Below are positions 43,391 to 55,668 of a DNA stretch of 64,000 nt, piece after piece. Origin of the DNA: Gymnopus androsaceus JB14 (lineage: Eukaryota; Basidiomycota; Agaricomycetes; Agaricales; Omphalotaceae); the NCBI GenBank assembly GCA_009733575.1, contig ML769392.1, forward strand, positions 1-64,000, written 5' to 3'. How positions within the stretch are numbered: the stretch's first letter is position 1; the number at the start of each line of letters is the position of its first letter. Position numbers and translations under genes: made by a program. The notes below the pieces were generated by a model. The model made no database searches. It was not told the origin of the DNA and saw nothing but the letters and a program-made list of their open reading frames with translations.

Positions 43391-46300
43391 ATGCCCCAGT
43401 CCCGCAACAACCGCGGAGGTGGAAAACCATCCGCCTCCAAGCCCTCTACTTCCACCTCCAGGCCCTCTACTCTCTCCTCCACCAAAAAAAAACCAAAGAA
43501 TACTCCCCACAGACCTCCAGCCACCCTTGTAAATGATCCCATTCGAGATCAGGCGTATATCCTCAAAGAAAACGCCGATGCCATTCCTTCCATAAAACCC
43601 CAGCACGTTAAAGACCCGATCTCCCTTGCCAACAGCGTATCAATGAACATTACCCTGCAGCCCCTCGCTTATACGACGACTCGAATCCAGACTAGAACAG
43701 TATCGAACATGATTAGGTACGTTTTCAATTGCTTGCCTCTTACATTTTCTAAAAGACTTGAAGATGCGAAGTTGTTTGTCCAATGGACCCTCCTATCACA
43801 AGCATTGGAGACTCTCCAAGCGAATCAGGTGCTCGCAAAGTCGCATGTTTGGCTCTGCTGTGCGAGTTGAAGCGACGTAACTTGGTGTGTTTTAGAAAGA
43901 AATGATCTAGAATGTCTATTGACATATCCATATCCTTAGCTTTATACCAAAGTTGATAAAGTCATCGAAAAGAAGGTTTCTCTATCCGATGGCTCTAGTA
44001 TAGATTATGAGCAGGCTAGACAGTTCATGGATTGGTATTGCCAGCGATTCAAGTTTGCGCCGCCAACGCTTTCCTACGTTGAAGCACGCAGCACCTGGGA
44101 AACCATCATGACTGTGGAAGGACGCAAAATTGGTATGGGCATGGCTGCTTCGAAGAAGAACTCCATGCAGCAGTGCTACCTTGACGTCGTGCAGTACCTG
44201 GAAAAATGCGACCCCAAGTTGTGGGAGGAATTTCGGAATAAATTGGCGAAGGGCCTTGTTCAGCAGGCACGATTAACCATGTACCTCTCCAACCACCTGC
44301 AAGGACGGGTTCGCGACCTCATCGTGGATCTCAAGTCCAGCGAACTCTACAGGAACCGTCCTTCACTCGCATCGGGTACCATTGCGGATGCCAGTGCAGT
44401 TTTTGGGGGCCGATACCACGCTCCTAACAGTACCATCCTTGAACAAAAGTCACAGGAGCTACTTCAGCGTCAGCAGAAATACAACGAAAACCCTTCGTTG
44501 CAACGAATGCGCTCCACAAGGAAGGAGCTACCTGTTTACTCGCGCTCGGAAGAGATTTTATCTTCGATCGAAGCGAACGACGTGACCGTTCTCATGGCTG
44601 CTACCGGTTCCGGGAAGACCACACAGGTCCCCCAGCTCATCCTTGACGAGCTCATCAGCAAAGGCAAGGGCGGTAGCTGCAACATCATGTGCACCCAGCC
44701 CCGTCGACTTGCTGCCCTCAGTGTCGCTCATCGAGTGGCGAACGAAAGAGGGGAGCAATTGGGTCAATCCGTTGGATATGTTGTTCGCTTCGAGTCCCGC
44801 CCGCCTGAACCAAACGGTTCCATCAACTTTTGCACAATCGGTGTGTTTTTGAAAATGTTACAGACGGCACTGTCTGGGGGACACAACCAGCTTGATTCAA
44901 TCACACATATCGTCGTGGATGAGGTGCACGAACGAGATGTTGATACAGACCTCCTACTCGTCGTTCTAAAGCGTTTACTCGCCGACCGCAAAGCGAGGAA
45001 CAAGCCAATAAAGATCATTCTTATGAGCGCCACTATCGACCCTGCCCTCTTCCGAAACTACTTCCCCGACGACAACAACCTCCCCGCACCTGTCATCGAA
45101 GTTCCTGGACGTACCTATCCAGTTAAGCGGCACCATTTGGACGATTTTTTCGATAACGTTACCAGTGGCTCCGCGAGCTGGGTTCTGCAAGATGACAGCG
45201 TTATCAAGTATGCAATCAGGGAATTGGGTGTCGCAGCGCTACCCAAGCATGTCCCGTTGCAGAGATTTAACATTCAACGCATCGAGGAGGATACAGAGAG
45301 CGAGATCGAAATTCCATATCCTCTCATTGCCGCCACTATCGCCCACGTCCTCAGCATTTCCGACTCGGGCCACGTTTTGACCTTCTTGGCTGGTTGGGAT
45401 GATATCAGTGCTCTCTCAAAAATGCTACTAAACCCTCCTGGTCCTCTTCCCATAAACTTCAACGACCAGAAATATTCCATCCACTTGCTCCATTCCAGTG
45501 TCCCTCTCGCTGAACAACAGGTCATATTCGATCCTCCCAAGGAAGGGGTACGCCGTATCATCCTTGCCACTAACATTGCTGAAACATCCGTCACCATTCC
45601 TGATGTCGTCTACGTGGTGGACTCTGCCAGACTGAAGGAGCAGCGATTCGATCCCGATAAACATGTGTCGTCTTTGGTATCTGCTTGGGTTGGCTCTTCC
45701 AATCTGAACCAGCGTGCCGGACGTGCTGGAAGACATCGACCTGGAGAGTATTACGGTGTACTCAGTCAGAAGCACGCCTCGGAACTACAGCCGTATCAGA
45801 CCGTCGAGATGAGTCGTGTTGACTTGAGTAATGTCGTCATGCACGTCAAGGCGCTCAACTTCCCAGGAATGAGTGTAGAAGAAGTACTGGCCGCCACTAT
45901 TGAACCACCTCAGCCCGATCGAGTTGCTGCTGCGATGTCATCTTTGCAGATGGTGGGAGCTATAGACGAACACAAAAACTTGACCTCCCTTGGACGAGTT
46001 CTTTTACAAATTCCTGTGGATGTGCAGGTTGGTCGTTTGGTGTTGTTGGGCAGCTTCTTCCGTTGTCTTGATCAGGCCTTGACGTTGGCTGCTCTTATAA
46101 CGAACCGCGACCCATTCATGGCTCCAATGCATTTGAAGGAAGTTGCTGCGGCAGCGAAGAATAAATGGTGTCCTTCTGGTATAAAATCAGATGCGCTCAC
46201 TGCGCTCAATGCCTATAACGCCTGGGAACAGCTACAATCACGAAAAGAGTATCAAAGCGCGAACCGATTCTGCGTCGACAACTTCCTCTCAAAACCCACG

Positions 46301-47246
46301 CTTCTTCTGATCCAAAAATTGAAGATCCACCTCTTACAATCTCTGTACACGGCCGGTGTCATTGATATCTCAGCCGGAGGCGAACTCGGCGGTGAAGGTT
46401 CAAGATTCGAAATCCCACCCGAGTTAAACCAGAACGGTGATTCAATGGCTTTACTTGCGTCGTTGATTGCCATGTCTTGCCAACCTAAGTTCGCTGTCCG
46501 TGCGAGCGAAAAAGTTTGGCGTACGCGGATGGATAAGGTGAGATTTTAATCATGATAGTTTGCATAGTTCTCCATTCATCATCTTTTTGTAGATGACCAT
46601 GGTCCACCCATCAAGCGTAAACCATCCGAAACACGAAACTGGTCGAGGAGAGGAGTCGTTCAAACAGATGGTCGCCTTCATTGAAAAGCGACAGAATGTC
46701 TCTGCTGGCTCTGGATCTTCCACTACGTTCCTCGTGAACACGACTCGACTAGAGCCCCTGCTGTACGTCTTATTCGGAGCTCATGATATGCAGAAAGACG
46801 ATCAAGGACTCTTACTTGACCAATGGATCACCTTGGTGGGCCAACTCGACGCTCTCGATGACATATATGATCTCCGAAAGTACATGGATAGCTGTATGAC
46901 ACGAGTGTTTGAGGGTATCGTGATGGGCCGACGTAGGAACCGAAACCTGGCGGTGCTCCCAAGAGAGGAGCAGCTATCGGAATCAGGAGATGATGCGATA
47001 GACGACACAAAGGACTACTCTCTATCAAGAACAGAGGTCAAGGAGCTCGACTTGCTTACTCGTGACCTTGTCAACATTCTAACCCAGTACAGCACCGAGC
47101 GAGGGTTTGATTCACGGCCATCGACCAGAGCTGGTACACCACGGCTTCTTAAATACCCTGGTTCTGGTTATTCCACGCCGTTTGGTGGAAATTCCCAGTT
47201 CAACTCGAGAGCAAGTACACCTACGGGGCGATTTCGGAAATTTTAG
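43391..47246 (+). CDS. DEAH-box RNA helicase with dsRBD-like N-terminus (DHX9/36/57 group)
   Basis: ATP-dependent 3'-5' RNA/RNP helicase. From 43391 the N-terminus is basic and Ser-rich (MPQSRNNRGGGKPSASKPST). After an intron whose acceptor must be TTGAAG (near 43759) comes PPITSIGDSPSESGARKVAC, and after the next, TKVDKVIEKKVS. A dsRBD-like piece (TWETIMTVEGRKIGMGMAAS) precedes the motor: motif I ATGSGKTTQVPQ; II DEVHERD; III MSATI; V ATNIAETSVTIPDV; VI QRAGRAGRHRPGEYYGV. HA2 (NVVMHVKALNFPGMSVEEVL) and an OB-fold region follow. A last exon (46594-47246) adds FVTNT-like LVNTTRLEPLLYVLFGAHDM and a low-complexity tail. The main exon, 43976-46537, is one uninterrupted frame. The exact paralog is not decided. 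Confidence 0.9.
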
Positions 47247-47536
47247 TACATAGACGTTGAGGCTAGATACATTTATTTTTGTTAATATCACTTATGTATA
47301 TCTACTGTTAATACTACTGTATGGATAGACCTGATTCCACTCAATTTGTAAGACTACTAAGAGGCCGGGTCGTAAGGGATTCGAAAACTTGACATCATGA
47401 GTGCCATATTAGTAAGTAACCAAGATCTGAATCTGATGGCGCTCACATTCCTGACTGCTCTTAATCTGCTCTTTCGCGGTCTATCACTGTCAATTATCTT
47501 AACCAGTCAATAGCCTAGGCACCACTTCCCTACATC

Positions 47537-50500
47537 ATGGCGACCACCATGCGGGGTCTGACCCAGGCAAGCAAACGTTGTAATCACTAGAGAGGCTGAG
47601 GACTGATTGTCGGCGGGTAGTTCATCGCGGACATTCGAGGAGCGAGGGTCCGCGAACTGGAAGAGAAGAGAATTAACAAGGAAATGGCCAATATCCGGAA
47701 AAAGTTCAAAGGTACGCATTCTTCAGGTAATTACTTGCCAAATTGCTAATTGATTCTTTAGACGGCAACTTGGATGGATATCAGAAGAAAAAGTGCGCTT
47801 CATGCCCTTGACTTGTCGCATTCCATGTAACTAGATGCTCTTTAGATATGTCGCCAAAATCATCTTCACGTATATTCTGGGCTATAAAGTTGACGTTGGA
47901 CACATGGAAGCTATAAATTTAATTTCCAGCTCGAAATATAGCGAGAAGCAAATCGTAAGCTGTCTGTCCTCCAACGTTTGATCATATCTTTAACTATGCT
48001 TGCAGGGTTATCTCGCCGTCACACTGTTAATGCATGAAAACTCTGATTTCTTAAGATTAGTTGTGAATTCTATACGGAAAGACTTACATGGCAACAACGA
48101 GATCGACAACTGTCTCGCACTACATGCTATCGCAAACGTCGGAGGAAGTGAGATGGCGGAGGCTTTGGCGGAAGACGTGCATCGACTCCTTATTTCTCCG
48201 TGAGTATCATACTTGCTTTCCATCCAGCATGCTTATAGCTCGCCTTAGCACATCGCAGACTTTTGTCAAGAAGAAAGCAGCCTTAACACTGCTCAGGCTA
48301 TATCGCAAACACCCCGATGTTATCCCAGCTGCTGAATGGGCTCTCCGAATCATATCTCTCATGGATGACGAAGATTTGGTATTCTCGCTAATTCACTGGC
48401 GCGAAAATTCAGTCTAATCTGTCGTTCATACAGGGAGTTGTGATTTGTGTTACAAGTCTTGTATTGGCTCTTGCACAAGATCATCTGGATGCCTATATCG
48501 TGTCATATACGAAAGCCGTGGACCGACTTAACCGTGTAAGCAGTATGTTTTCTGTTATGAATCAAGACTGACTGGAGCATAGCTTGTTATTGAACACGAG
48601 TATACCGCCACATATTCGTATTACAGAGTTCCCTCACCTTGGCTGCAAGTCAAACTCCTTCGTCTATTACAATATTATGCTCCATCAGGTGTGCATGGAT
48701 CGTCCTGTTTGTCCATGCGTGTTATCTTACTGGACATTGTCTCAAAGAGGATCCAGCCATCCGTTCAGTATTACACCAGGTTCTACAAACTATCATGAAT
48801 AATAGCGCAGAACCTTCCCGCAATGTCCAACACAACAATGCTCAACACGCCGTCCTATTTGAAGCAATCGGTTTAGCTATCCACCTCGACACAAACTCTC
48901 CTTTAGTAGGCACTGCCGCTGTGCTCCTAGCACGTTTTATTTCTTCAAAGGAAACGAACGTCAGATACCTCGGTCTTGACACTATGGCACATTTAGCGGC
49001 TCGAGCAGAATCTCTAGACCCAGTCAAGAAACACCAGAGTACCATCATTCTTTCCTTGCGGGACAAAGACATCTCAGTCCGTCGCCGGGCCCTTGATCTC
49101 TATATAGTATGTGCGATGTTGACAATTCGGAGCTGATTGTCGGAGAGCTCCTTCGATATCTCAGAGTTGCTGACTACGCGCTACGAGAGGAGATGGTGCT
49201 TAAGATTGCGATCTTGACCGAGAAGTACGCCACATCATATAAGTGGTATGTCGACACCATCTTGCAATTGATCAGTGCGGCTGGTGATCATGTTGGGGAG
49301 GAAGTCTGGTATCGAGTCGTTCAAATCGTCACCAACACAGAGGATTTGCAGGAATACGCTGCCAAAGTAGTTTTCGAGCACTTGAAAGCACCTACGGCCC
49401 ATGAGAGTCTAGTTAAAGTTGGCGGTGAGCAAACAATACATTTTGAAAGTTGGGATTTGTGGCTGATTGCCGTATCATAGGTTACATTTTGGGCGAATAT
49501 GGACATCTTATTGCAAACGAACCCGGCTATAGCCCTCTTGAACAGTTCCAAATTCTGCATTCAAAGTCGCAATTTTGCGTAGCTGCCACACGCTCCTTGC
49601 TCCTCTCCACTTACATCAAATGGGTGAACGTCTTTCCCGAGATCAAGCCACAGCTAGTTCTCATATTTGAACGATATCGACATGTTCTGGATGCAGAGCT
49701 GCAGCAACGTGCTTGCGAGTTTTATGCTCTTTCCCAGCGGCCAGAAGAGGATGAACTTCTACAGAACGTCTGCGAGGAAATGCCACCTTTTCCTCCTCGC
49801 GTCAGTGCACTACTCGGACGGCTAAACAAGAAGCAGGGGGATACAGAGGACAAGCGAACCTGGATTCATGGTGGGAAGGATGCCAATGTAGATCGGGAGT
49901 TGACACGGCGCAAAACTCTCATACAAACCAACGGGTCTGCGACTTCTCCGGCGTCTGCTGCTGATGCAACCCAAGATGTCATGGGTTCACTAGCAGGTTT
50001 AGACTTGGGACGCACAGATGGAGCTAGCTCGAGTGAGCAACCTAATCTGGCTGTCGGGCCAAACATAGAGCGTTGGTATGAAAAACTCATGTTCACTTCC
50101 GAGGGTGTCCTGTACGAGGACGTCCAGATTCAAATCGGAGTCAAATCGAGATACCAAGGACACATCGGGCAGCTTGCCATATATATAGGCAATAAGGTGC
50201 CGACTCCATTGACCTCCTTTACCACCACTGTTCACGTTAGCGACCCAGAGGCTCTATCTGTCACTTTTGCCAAAATACCCCCAAACGTGATAGCGCCTCG
50301 CACACAAACCCAACAACTTCTTCACGTCGAGTGCAAGAAGGCGTTTTCCACGCCTCCAATATTAACAGTGTCGTTTTTGGCTGGATCGCATCAAGCAACT
50401 TCGATACGACTTCCTATAGTACTCACGAAATTCCTCGAGCATGTGAAGTTGGGCCAAGCTGATTTCTTTGAACGATGGAAACTGATCGGTGGCGCTCCTC

Positions 50501-50850
50501 GAGAGTCCCAGTCGATTTTCACCATTACTTTGAACAACGCTGGTCAACTTGATCTCGCTAAATATCGTCAGGTTGTCTCTGGTCACAAATTCAATGTTTT
50601 GGAAGGCATTGATCCTAATCCGAACAACTTGGTCGCGGCGGGAGTCTTACACACAGCTGTCGAAGGTAAAGTTGGATGCCTGCTACGGTTGGAGCCTAAT
50701 CCAGAAGCAAAAGTAAGTTCCTTGAACATTTTCCCTCACTCTCTAACCCCCCATTTGTAGCTGTGTCGTCTAACGGTGCGAAGTACATCCGAAGACGTTG
50801 CAAAGGAAGCACAAAAGCTGCTACAGAAGTCACTACAAGCTGATACATGA
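47537..50850 (+). CDS. APL3: AP-2 adaptor complex alpha subunit, frame broken once
   Basis: Large subunit of the clathrin adaptor AP-2 (endocytosis; binds PIP2 and cargo). The start at 47537 gives [10 protein letters not shown]; a GC-AG intron (donor 47567) follows, then [117 protein letters not shown] and [13 protein letters not shown]. At RRRALDL the frame ends. The true continuation, [20 protein letters not shown], lies in another frame, needing one base more at about 49099. The trunk goes on [20 protein letters not shown] and [20 protein letters not shown]. The hinge and the appendage domain ([35 protein letters not shown]) end at TGA 50848-50850. Confidence 0.9.
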
Positions 50851-50936
50851 CGGGGATGAGGTATATTAATTATAGCATTCTAATATAATATGTATATCTT
50901 AGTCCTGAAAACATTCCATTTGCACTGACACAGCTG

Positions 50937-53900
50937 CTATCTGCGCCATATTCCACGTAACAGCCCTTTTTTCCGTTTAGGATCATCCACATCGACGGAT
51001 TCTATCCGTGAAGTGGTGCGTACTAGCACAGATGACGAAGAGTCTCTAGCGAAGGGAGACTGATTCGTGAAAGATGAATCCTTCGTGAAATGGGATGCGA
51101 TCGAGTCAGTGGAGATGGATTTGAGGTGGAGGAGCTTATTTCGTGGTTGCGGAGCAGAGGGGGAGGAAGGAATATTAGGCGGAACTTCTGAGGTATTGGT
51201 AGATTCGGAAAGGAGCCGCCGTCGACTATATTCGCCGTCAGGTGCAGTCGATGGACGTCCCGAGCGGCTAGAGGGCGAAGGGGGTGTATCTGTTAATGGA
51301 GTTGTGGGACTCGGAGGGTACTGGCGACGCTGCTGGTTCGCAGATAGCTGCGCGGCTAGTTGGCTGACTCGCTGAAGGGCTTGTTCTTCCACTTCGAAAC
51401 AACGAGTGCAAAACTCTTGTAAATCTTTGTCTTCGGGGTTTGTTCTAGCCTCGGCGAAGTAGACCCGTGAATGACGAATGACTGCAGATGTGACGATGGC
51501 AAGCTGCCTCGGTACATCCAAGGTATGAGGAAGTAAAGGAATAGACTCTCTGTAAAGTATCGGCATGCCTGCTGCTCTTACTCGGAGAGCGTTGACCAAA
51601 TTGGAGCGTTCGTGACGATCAGACATCTTTCCCATTCGAGAGTCCTTGCCAGGCGAAGAAACTACCACGATGTAATCAATCATGGCTGGAACGCTGTCTG
51701 CCAGAAAGTCTTTGACCCCACGCATGAACTCCTCCTTTTGGACATTCTACAAACGGCTTAGCCACGAGCATATAACAATCGGGTTTGACCTACCGCATTC
51801 AGGTTGGCCAAACTTTGTATGACCTTTGCGATTAATGTCAAACTTCGCTGCACAGGTTGACTTGGCATACCTACAATGAATCAGTTGTCGGATTGAGAAA
51901 TAGTTTGGAAAGTCATACCCGGGTATAGTTGGAACAAATGTGGGTGCAATATTCCTGGAACGATGAAGCGCAGAAAACAGAACGCAGAAACGCCCTGCCA
52001 TCTCAGATCGCGCTTCTCTTGAGGTGAACTGTTTCCGACGAAACGTTGCTCAATAAGTTCCCGGATAGTACAGAAAAGTCGTCGCATTTCTCTAGAATGT
52101 AATCAGAGACCTGGTTAATGAGAGTAAAGTAGGACGTACGGTGGGCATTCCTCTCGAACACTGTAAATTTGTTTCCAGAATTCTTGACACCAATAGATTA
52201 GTAGCTCAACGTTTTTCTCGACATCCTTGGCACCCTTTGTAGTACGCATTGGATCAACCTCAATGGCAACTTTCTCGGATATAAGACGTCTTATAACTGG
52301 ACCAATGCTGGCTTCAAGAAACGCTTTCCCGTACCAGTTCATGCAAAGCTCCATAATTTTCGTGAGTATGGTGTTACCTCTGAACAACGTAGTATGTGCT
52401 GAGACGCGTTAACACCATTGAGGAATGCTCAAGGTTGGACCTACTCACAGGTTTGCGAACCATCCACCTCCCTGTTAGCCAAGTCTTGAACCTGTTCTAT
52501 CAGCGTGTTGTTTGCTATCGAGATAGCCATCAACTGTGATGCGACCGACTTGAGCTTCAGTTTTGTCTCGAATTCTGTCATCCAGTCGAGAAAGTTTTTC
52601 GTGTTGAAAGTCTAACAAAAAGCTATTGGCTTGAGATTATATATGTGCAGGACAAAGGAAACAGCGCACCTTGAGAAGCTTCTGGTATGCATTGTAAGGT
52701 AATATGATTTCTCTACAAGTATCTTAGCCCCAATTAAGCTTTGAAAAATCGATAAAACGTACTCGTCGACCCGAATCTTCATCCGAATATCACCAACTTG
52801 AAGGTCACTTGCAATCGAGATGTTCTGTAGCACAGGGAACCAGCCCTCGACAGATTCTGCGCGGCGAAAATTATTCAAGGCTATCCGCACAGTACCCAGT
52901 ACTGAAGGCTTGAACAGCTTTTTCTCTCGCCAGACCAAGATGTCGAGACTATCGAAAGGTGGTAGATCAGAGAGGATGAAGTTCTCATGCCATTCCGGTG
53001 AGCCGATCCCTTTCTTGACCGTTGTCCTTGCGCATAACGCCTCGTTTAACATGACCTCGCAATAGACATCAGATCTACAGGATCTGGCTCTGAGGCAGAG
53101 TCGTTTCCATCGTCGTCAAGATCCGTAACTTCGAAGGGCTTGCTGTTCCCAAGGTTGCGGCCCTGCATGACAGTCAATTCGACCTGGCGCCACATCCGAT
53201 ATGAGCCTCCCTCTCTAGGAAAGTACCATCGCCCATATATCTCTGGGAGAGCATAAGATCGTAGGAGGGCGAGCCAGGTATTGCAGGCATTGATAGCGTT
53301 AAAATATAGATAGATTGGTTCGTCATTGCTTGAAGAGGGAGCCCAACGTTTCCCGCTGTATCATGATTCTGTTGAACAGCAGATCGAAAGAACAGAATCA
53401 AAATACGCACGCAGCACAGTGTATCGCTAGGCAGTTCTTTCGGTAGACTAGTGATGTATCCGCTAGTCGGATATCGGTCTGGTTTAGTAGATGGATGTAT
53501 AGCGTTTGGTACATGATAGATTGCTATAAAATGAACGATTAGAAGGGCATCTCTTCAGGTATTTGCAGGGTACACACATCGACATAGATATTCAATAAAC
53601 ATCGCTCCCCTTCCTCGGACAGTCTACAAGTCGCGGCTCTCCAATGGCCTCCACCAGGGGAGCCTTTAGGACCGGACAGCCAGCTAGATTTCTCTATAAA
53701 TACGTTGGTGAGCTCAGAGAGGCCAATTTAACTTGATTCTGGTCGGAACCTTTTAGCTTCTTATCTTCGTTAAGCTGCTTTACGGACTCTCGCTTATCTC
53801 CCTTCTTTCGCGGATTCGGAGGCTATAGAAGCAGTCGTTTTGTAAGTTGGATTGTAGATAATAAGAGTGAATTTGGAGGCGCACTCTTCGTAAAGCCGTA

Positions 53901-53989
53901 CCAGCGGCAGCAGATATCCACAGTTCTGCAGAAACGATGAATTCCTTTGATTCGCCACTTTGCTCTACTTCGCCCCAGGATTCTAGCAT
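50937..53989 (-). CDS. Ras GTPase-activating protein (C2 + RasGAP), 5' end uncertain
   Basis: Switches Ras off by stimulating GTP hydrolysis. N-terminal PH-like part: EFIVSAELWISAAAG, LYEECASKFTLIIYNPTYKT, PEIYGRWYFPREGGSYRMWR. A C2-like domain follows (ELTVMQGRNLG, EALCARTTVKKGIGSPEWHE, FDSLDILVWREKKL). The GAP domain contains LFRGNTILTKIMELCMNWYG (read MFRGNT), FLEASIGPVIRRLI, EMRRLFCTIRELIEQRF and the signature FCFLRFIVPGILHPHLFQLY. The C-terminus has MRGVKDFLADSVPAMIDYIV and a Ser/Pro-rich tail ending KRKKGLLRGIWRR. In the first exon the frame shifts twice by one extra base (about 53905 and 53773). CTCACCTAAATGCTAG at 54004-53989 looks like a branch point plus acceptor, so an upstream exon may exist and 53989 may not be the true start. 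Confidence 0.82.
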
Positions 53990-54388
53990 TTAGGTGAGAG
54001 AGAAGAAGGGAGGACAATGGACGTTGTTGATTGGATTAGTACACTGCCACGCAATTTGTCTTCTTTAAAGTCGGGCTGACACGGAAAGAAAGCAACAGCT
54101 CAAAGTATTATGCTACATATATGTTGCACCCAGAATGCCTGACACATGCGCATCCTTAAATGCTCAACGACGTTTCATATATCTTTGATATATCTCGCAG
54201 ATATCTCATAAGTAGTAATTGCTCAAATGATGACATGTGGCGTTCATCACTTGGGCTCGGGAGTAGAATACAGCACAAACCAATTCCATTCCAAGATTCT
54301 ATGTGTATTAGTTGACAACTGTAGTAAGGTTCCAAGAGTACGAAGTTGTTTCGCGTGTTCCGAATTATCCCTAATGCGCCGGCAATCT
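53990..54388. other. Between RasGAP 5' end and elongase 3' end
   Basis: About 400 bp. It should contain the RasGAP promoter and possibly its first exon, plus the elongase 3' flank. A CTCGCAGATATCTC-type repeat of ATATCT lies at about 54178-54208. Nothing else supported. Confidence 0.35.
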
Positions 54389-55668
54389 CTACTCTGCCTT
54401 CACCCTACAAAGACGTTGAGCAACGCAGATGAAACCAAAATGAAACGGGCAACATACGCTTTACCATTAGTCTTTCCATTAACGTGACCATTAGCATGAC
54501 CGTTAGCATTTCCGTTAGCATGACCATTCGTAGCTTTTGATCCTTTCGCTGGTTTCTTGTACGTTTGGATGTAAAAGTTGATGAACAGTCCAAGATAGCT
54601 GGTGAGCAGCCCGCAACCGAAAAGAGCAGCAGTCTCGGAACCAGCACAGTCACCGACGTGAGGCATTTGGGGTTTGTATCTGTAAGTGAAGTGTTGCCAC
54701 GCTAACGAAGAAGGTCAGAAAAGCAGGTGTAGGGAAATGATCTGGCACTCACTTCCAAAGTAAACGACAAACAGGTCAATTACGAATTGCACGATTTGCA
54801 TGCTGGTCAGATATTTCTTCCACTGAAAGTCATATGTAAGCTACGCATCGAACAGAAAACAGAAAAGGCGGACCCAAATTCGCTTTCCACCGGCGGTGGC
54901 ATAATAGTAGTAATCTGTCGCGTCAACATGAGCTTGGATGGTGAGGAAAAGGGGCCAACAAAAAAACGAACACATCAAGACATGCACACTCAAGTTGAGA
55001 GTGATAACGGTCCAAGACTAGAACGCGAAAAGTATCACATGTAAGTTCGTGTATGGGATGTCAAAAAAAAAAACTTACGATGCTGGTTTTGCCCCCAAGC
55101 TGAGAGTAGCAGAGTAGTGCGGTAGCAGAGTGGTGGAAGACGTGCAGAAAGGCTAAAACATGTGAGTTTTGGAAATTAAAGTATGTGCTGGCAAAGACTC
55201 ACCAAGGGGCTTCTTTTTGAAGGCCAAGAATACAGTGTCCAACAACTCAAGGTATTTGAAGTAATAGTTGATCATATAGTAAAACTCCATCCTCTGCAGC
55301 AAGACGTCAGTACCAGAGAAGCGATTAGAGAGATATAGGGACTAACCGGGGTCCAGGATTCAGACGCACACATACCGGCAAAGACACCGATCTCTCCAAA
55401 CGATAGGAAGAATCTCTTCGAGCATGAGAACGAGAAGTAGCAAGCTACCCGAGCTCAGGACGACGTTGTGGGCCATAAAGAGTGTGTTGAGTTTCTGAGG
55501 TTCCTTATTTTTCATGTACGCCTGAACGCCAAAAATTATGGCCAGGTATGAGGCCAAGGTCGTAAAGACCTCAGCGTTGGTCGAGAGAGGCGTTTTTCCG
55601 GGGACATAAGATGTAAGATGAGTTGGGAGAGAGGCCGGTACAACAGATAATAAGAAATCAGCGAGCAT
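54389..55668 (-). CDS. Fatty acid elongase (ELO family), frame broken once
   Basis: 3-ketoacyl-CoA synthase of the ER elongation cycle (multi-pass membrane). The start at 55668 gives MLADFLLSVVPASLPTHLTS, then KNKEPQKLNTLFMAHNVVLS and a hydrophobic helix ending LEEILPIVW. One extra base at about 55395 must be skipped to continue EIGVFAGMCASESWTP. After an intron come RMEFYYMINYYFKYLELLDT, VFLAFKKKPLAFLHVFHHSA (the catalytic HxxHH), TVITLNLSVHVLMYYYYYAT and MQIVQFVIDLFVVYFG. The usual C-terminal YKPQMPHVGDCAGSE and a final hydrophobic span follow. The tail is an unusual Asn-Gly-His/Ala repeat (NGHANGNANGHANGHVNGK), then after a last intron AVKAE and a stop at 54391-54389. Which acyl chain it uses cannot be told. 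Confidence 0.88.

Noticed and set aside
43745..43870. Apparent frame break in the DEAH helicase near its second exon
   Set aside because: Using acceptor TTGAAG rather than CTAAAAG restores frame and the expected sequence, so this is ordinary splicing, not an indel.
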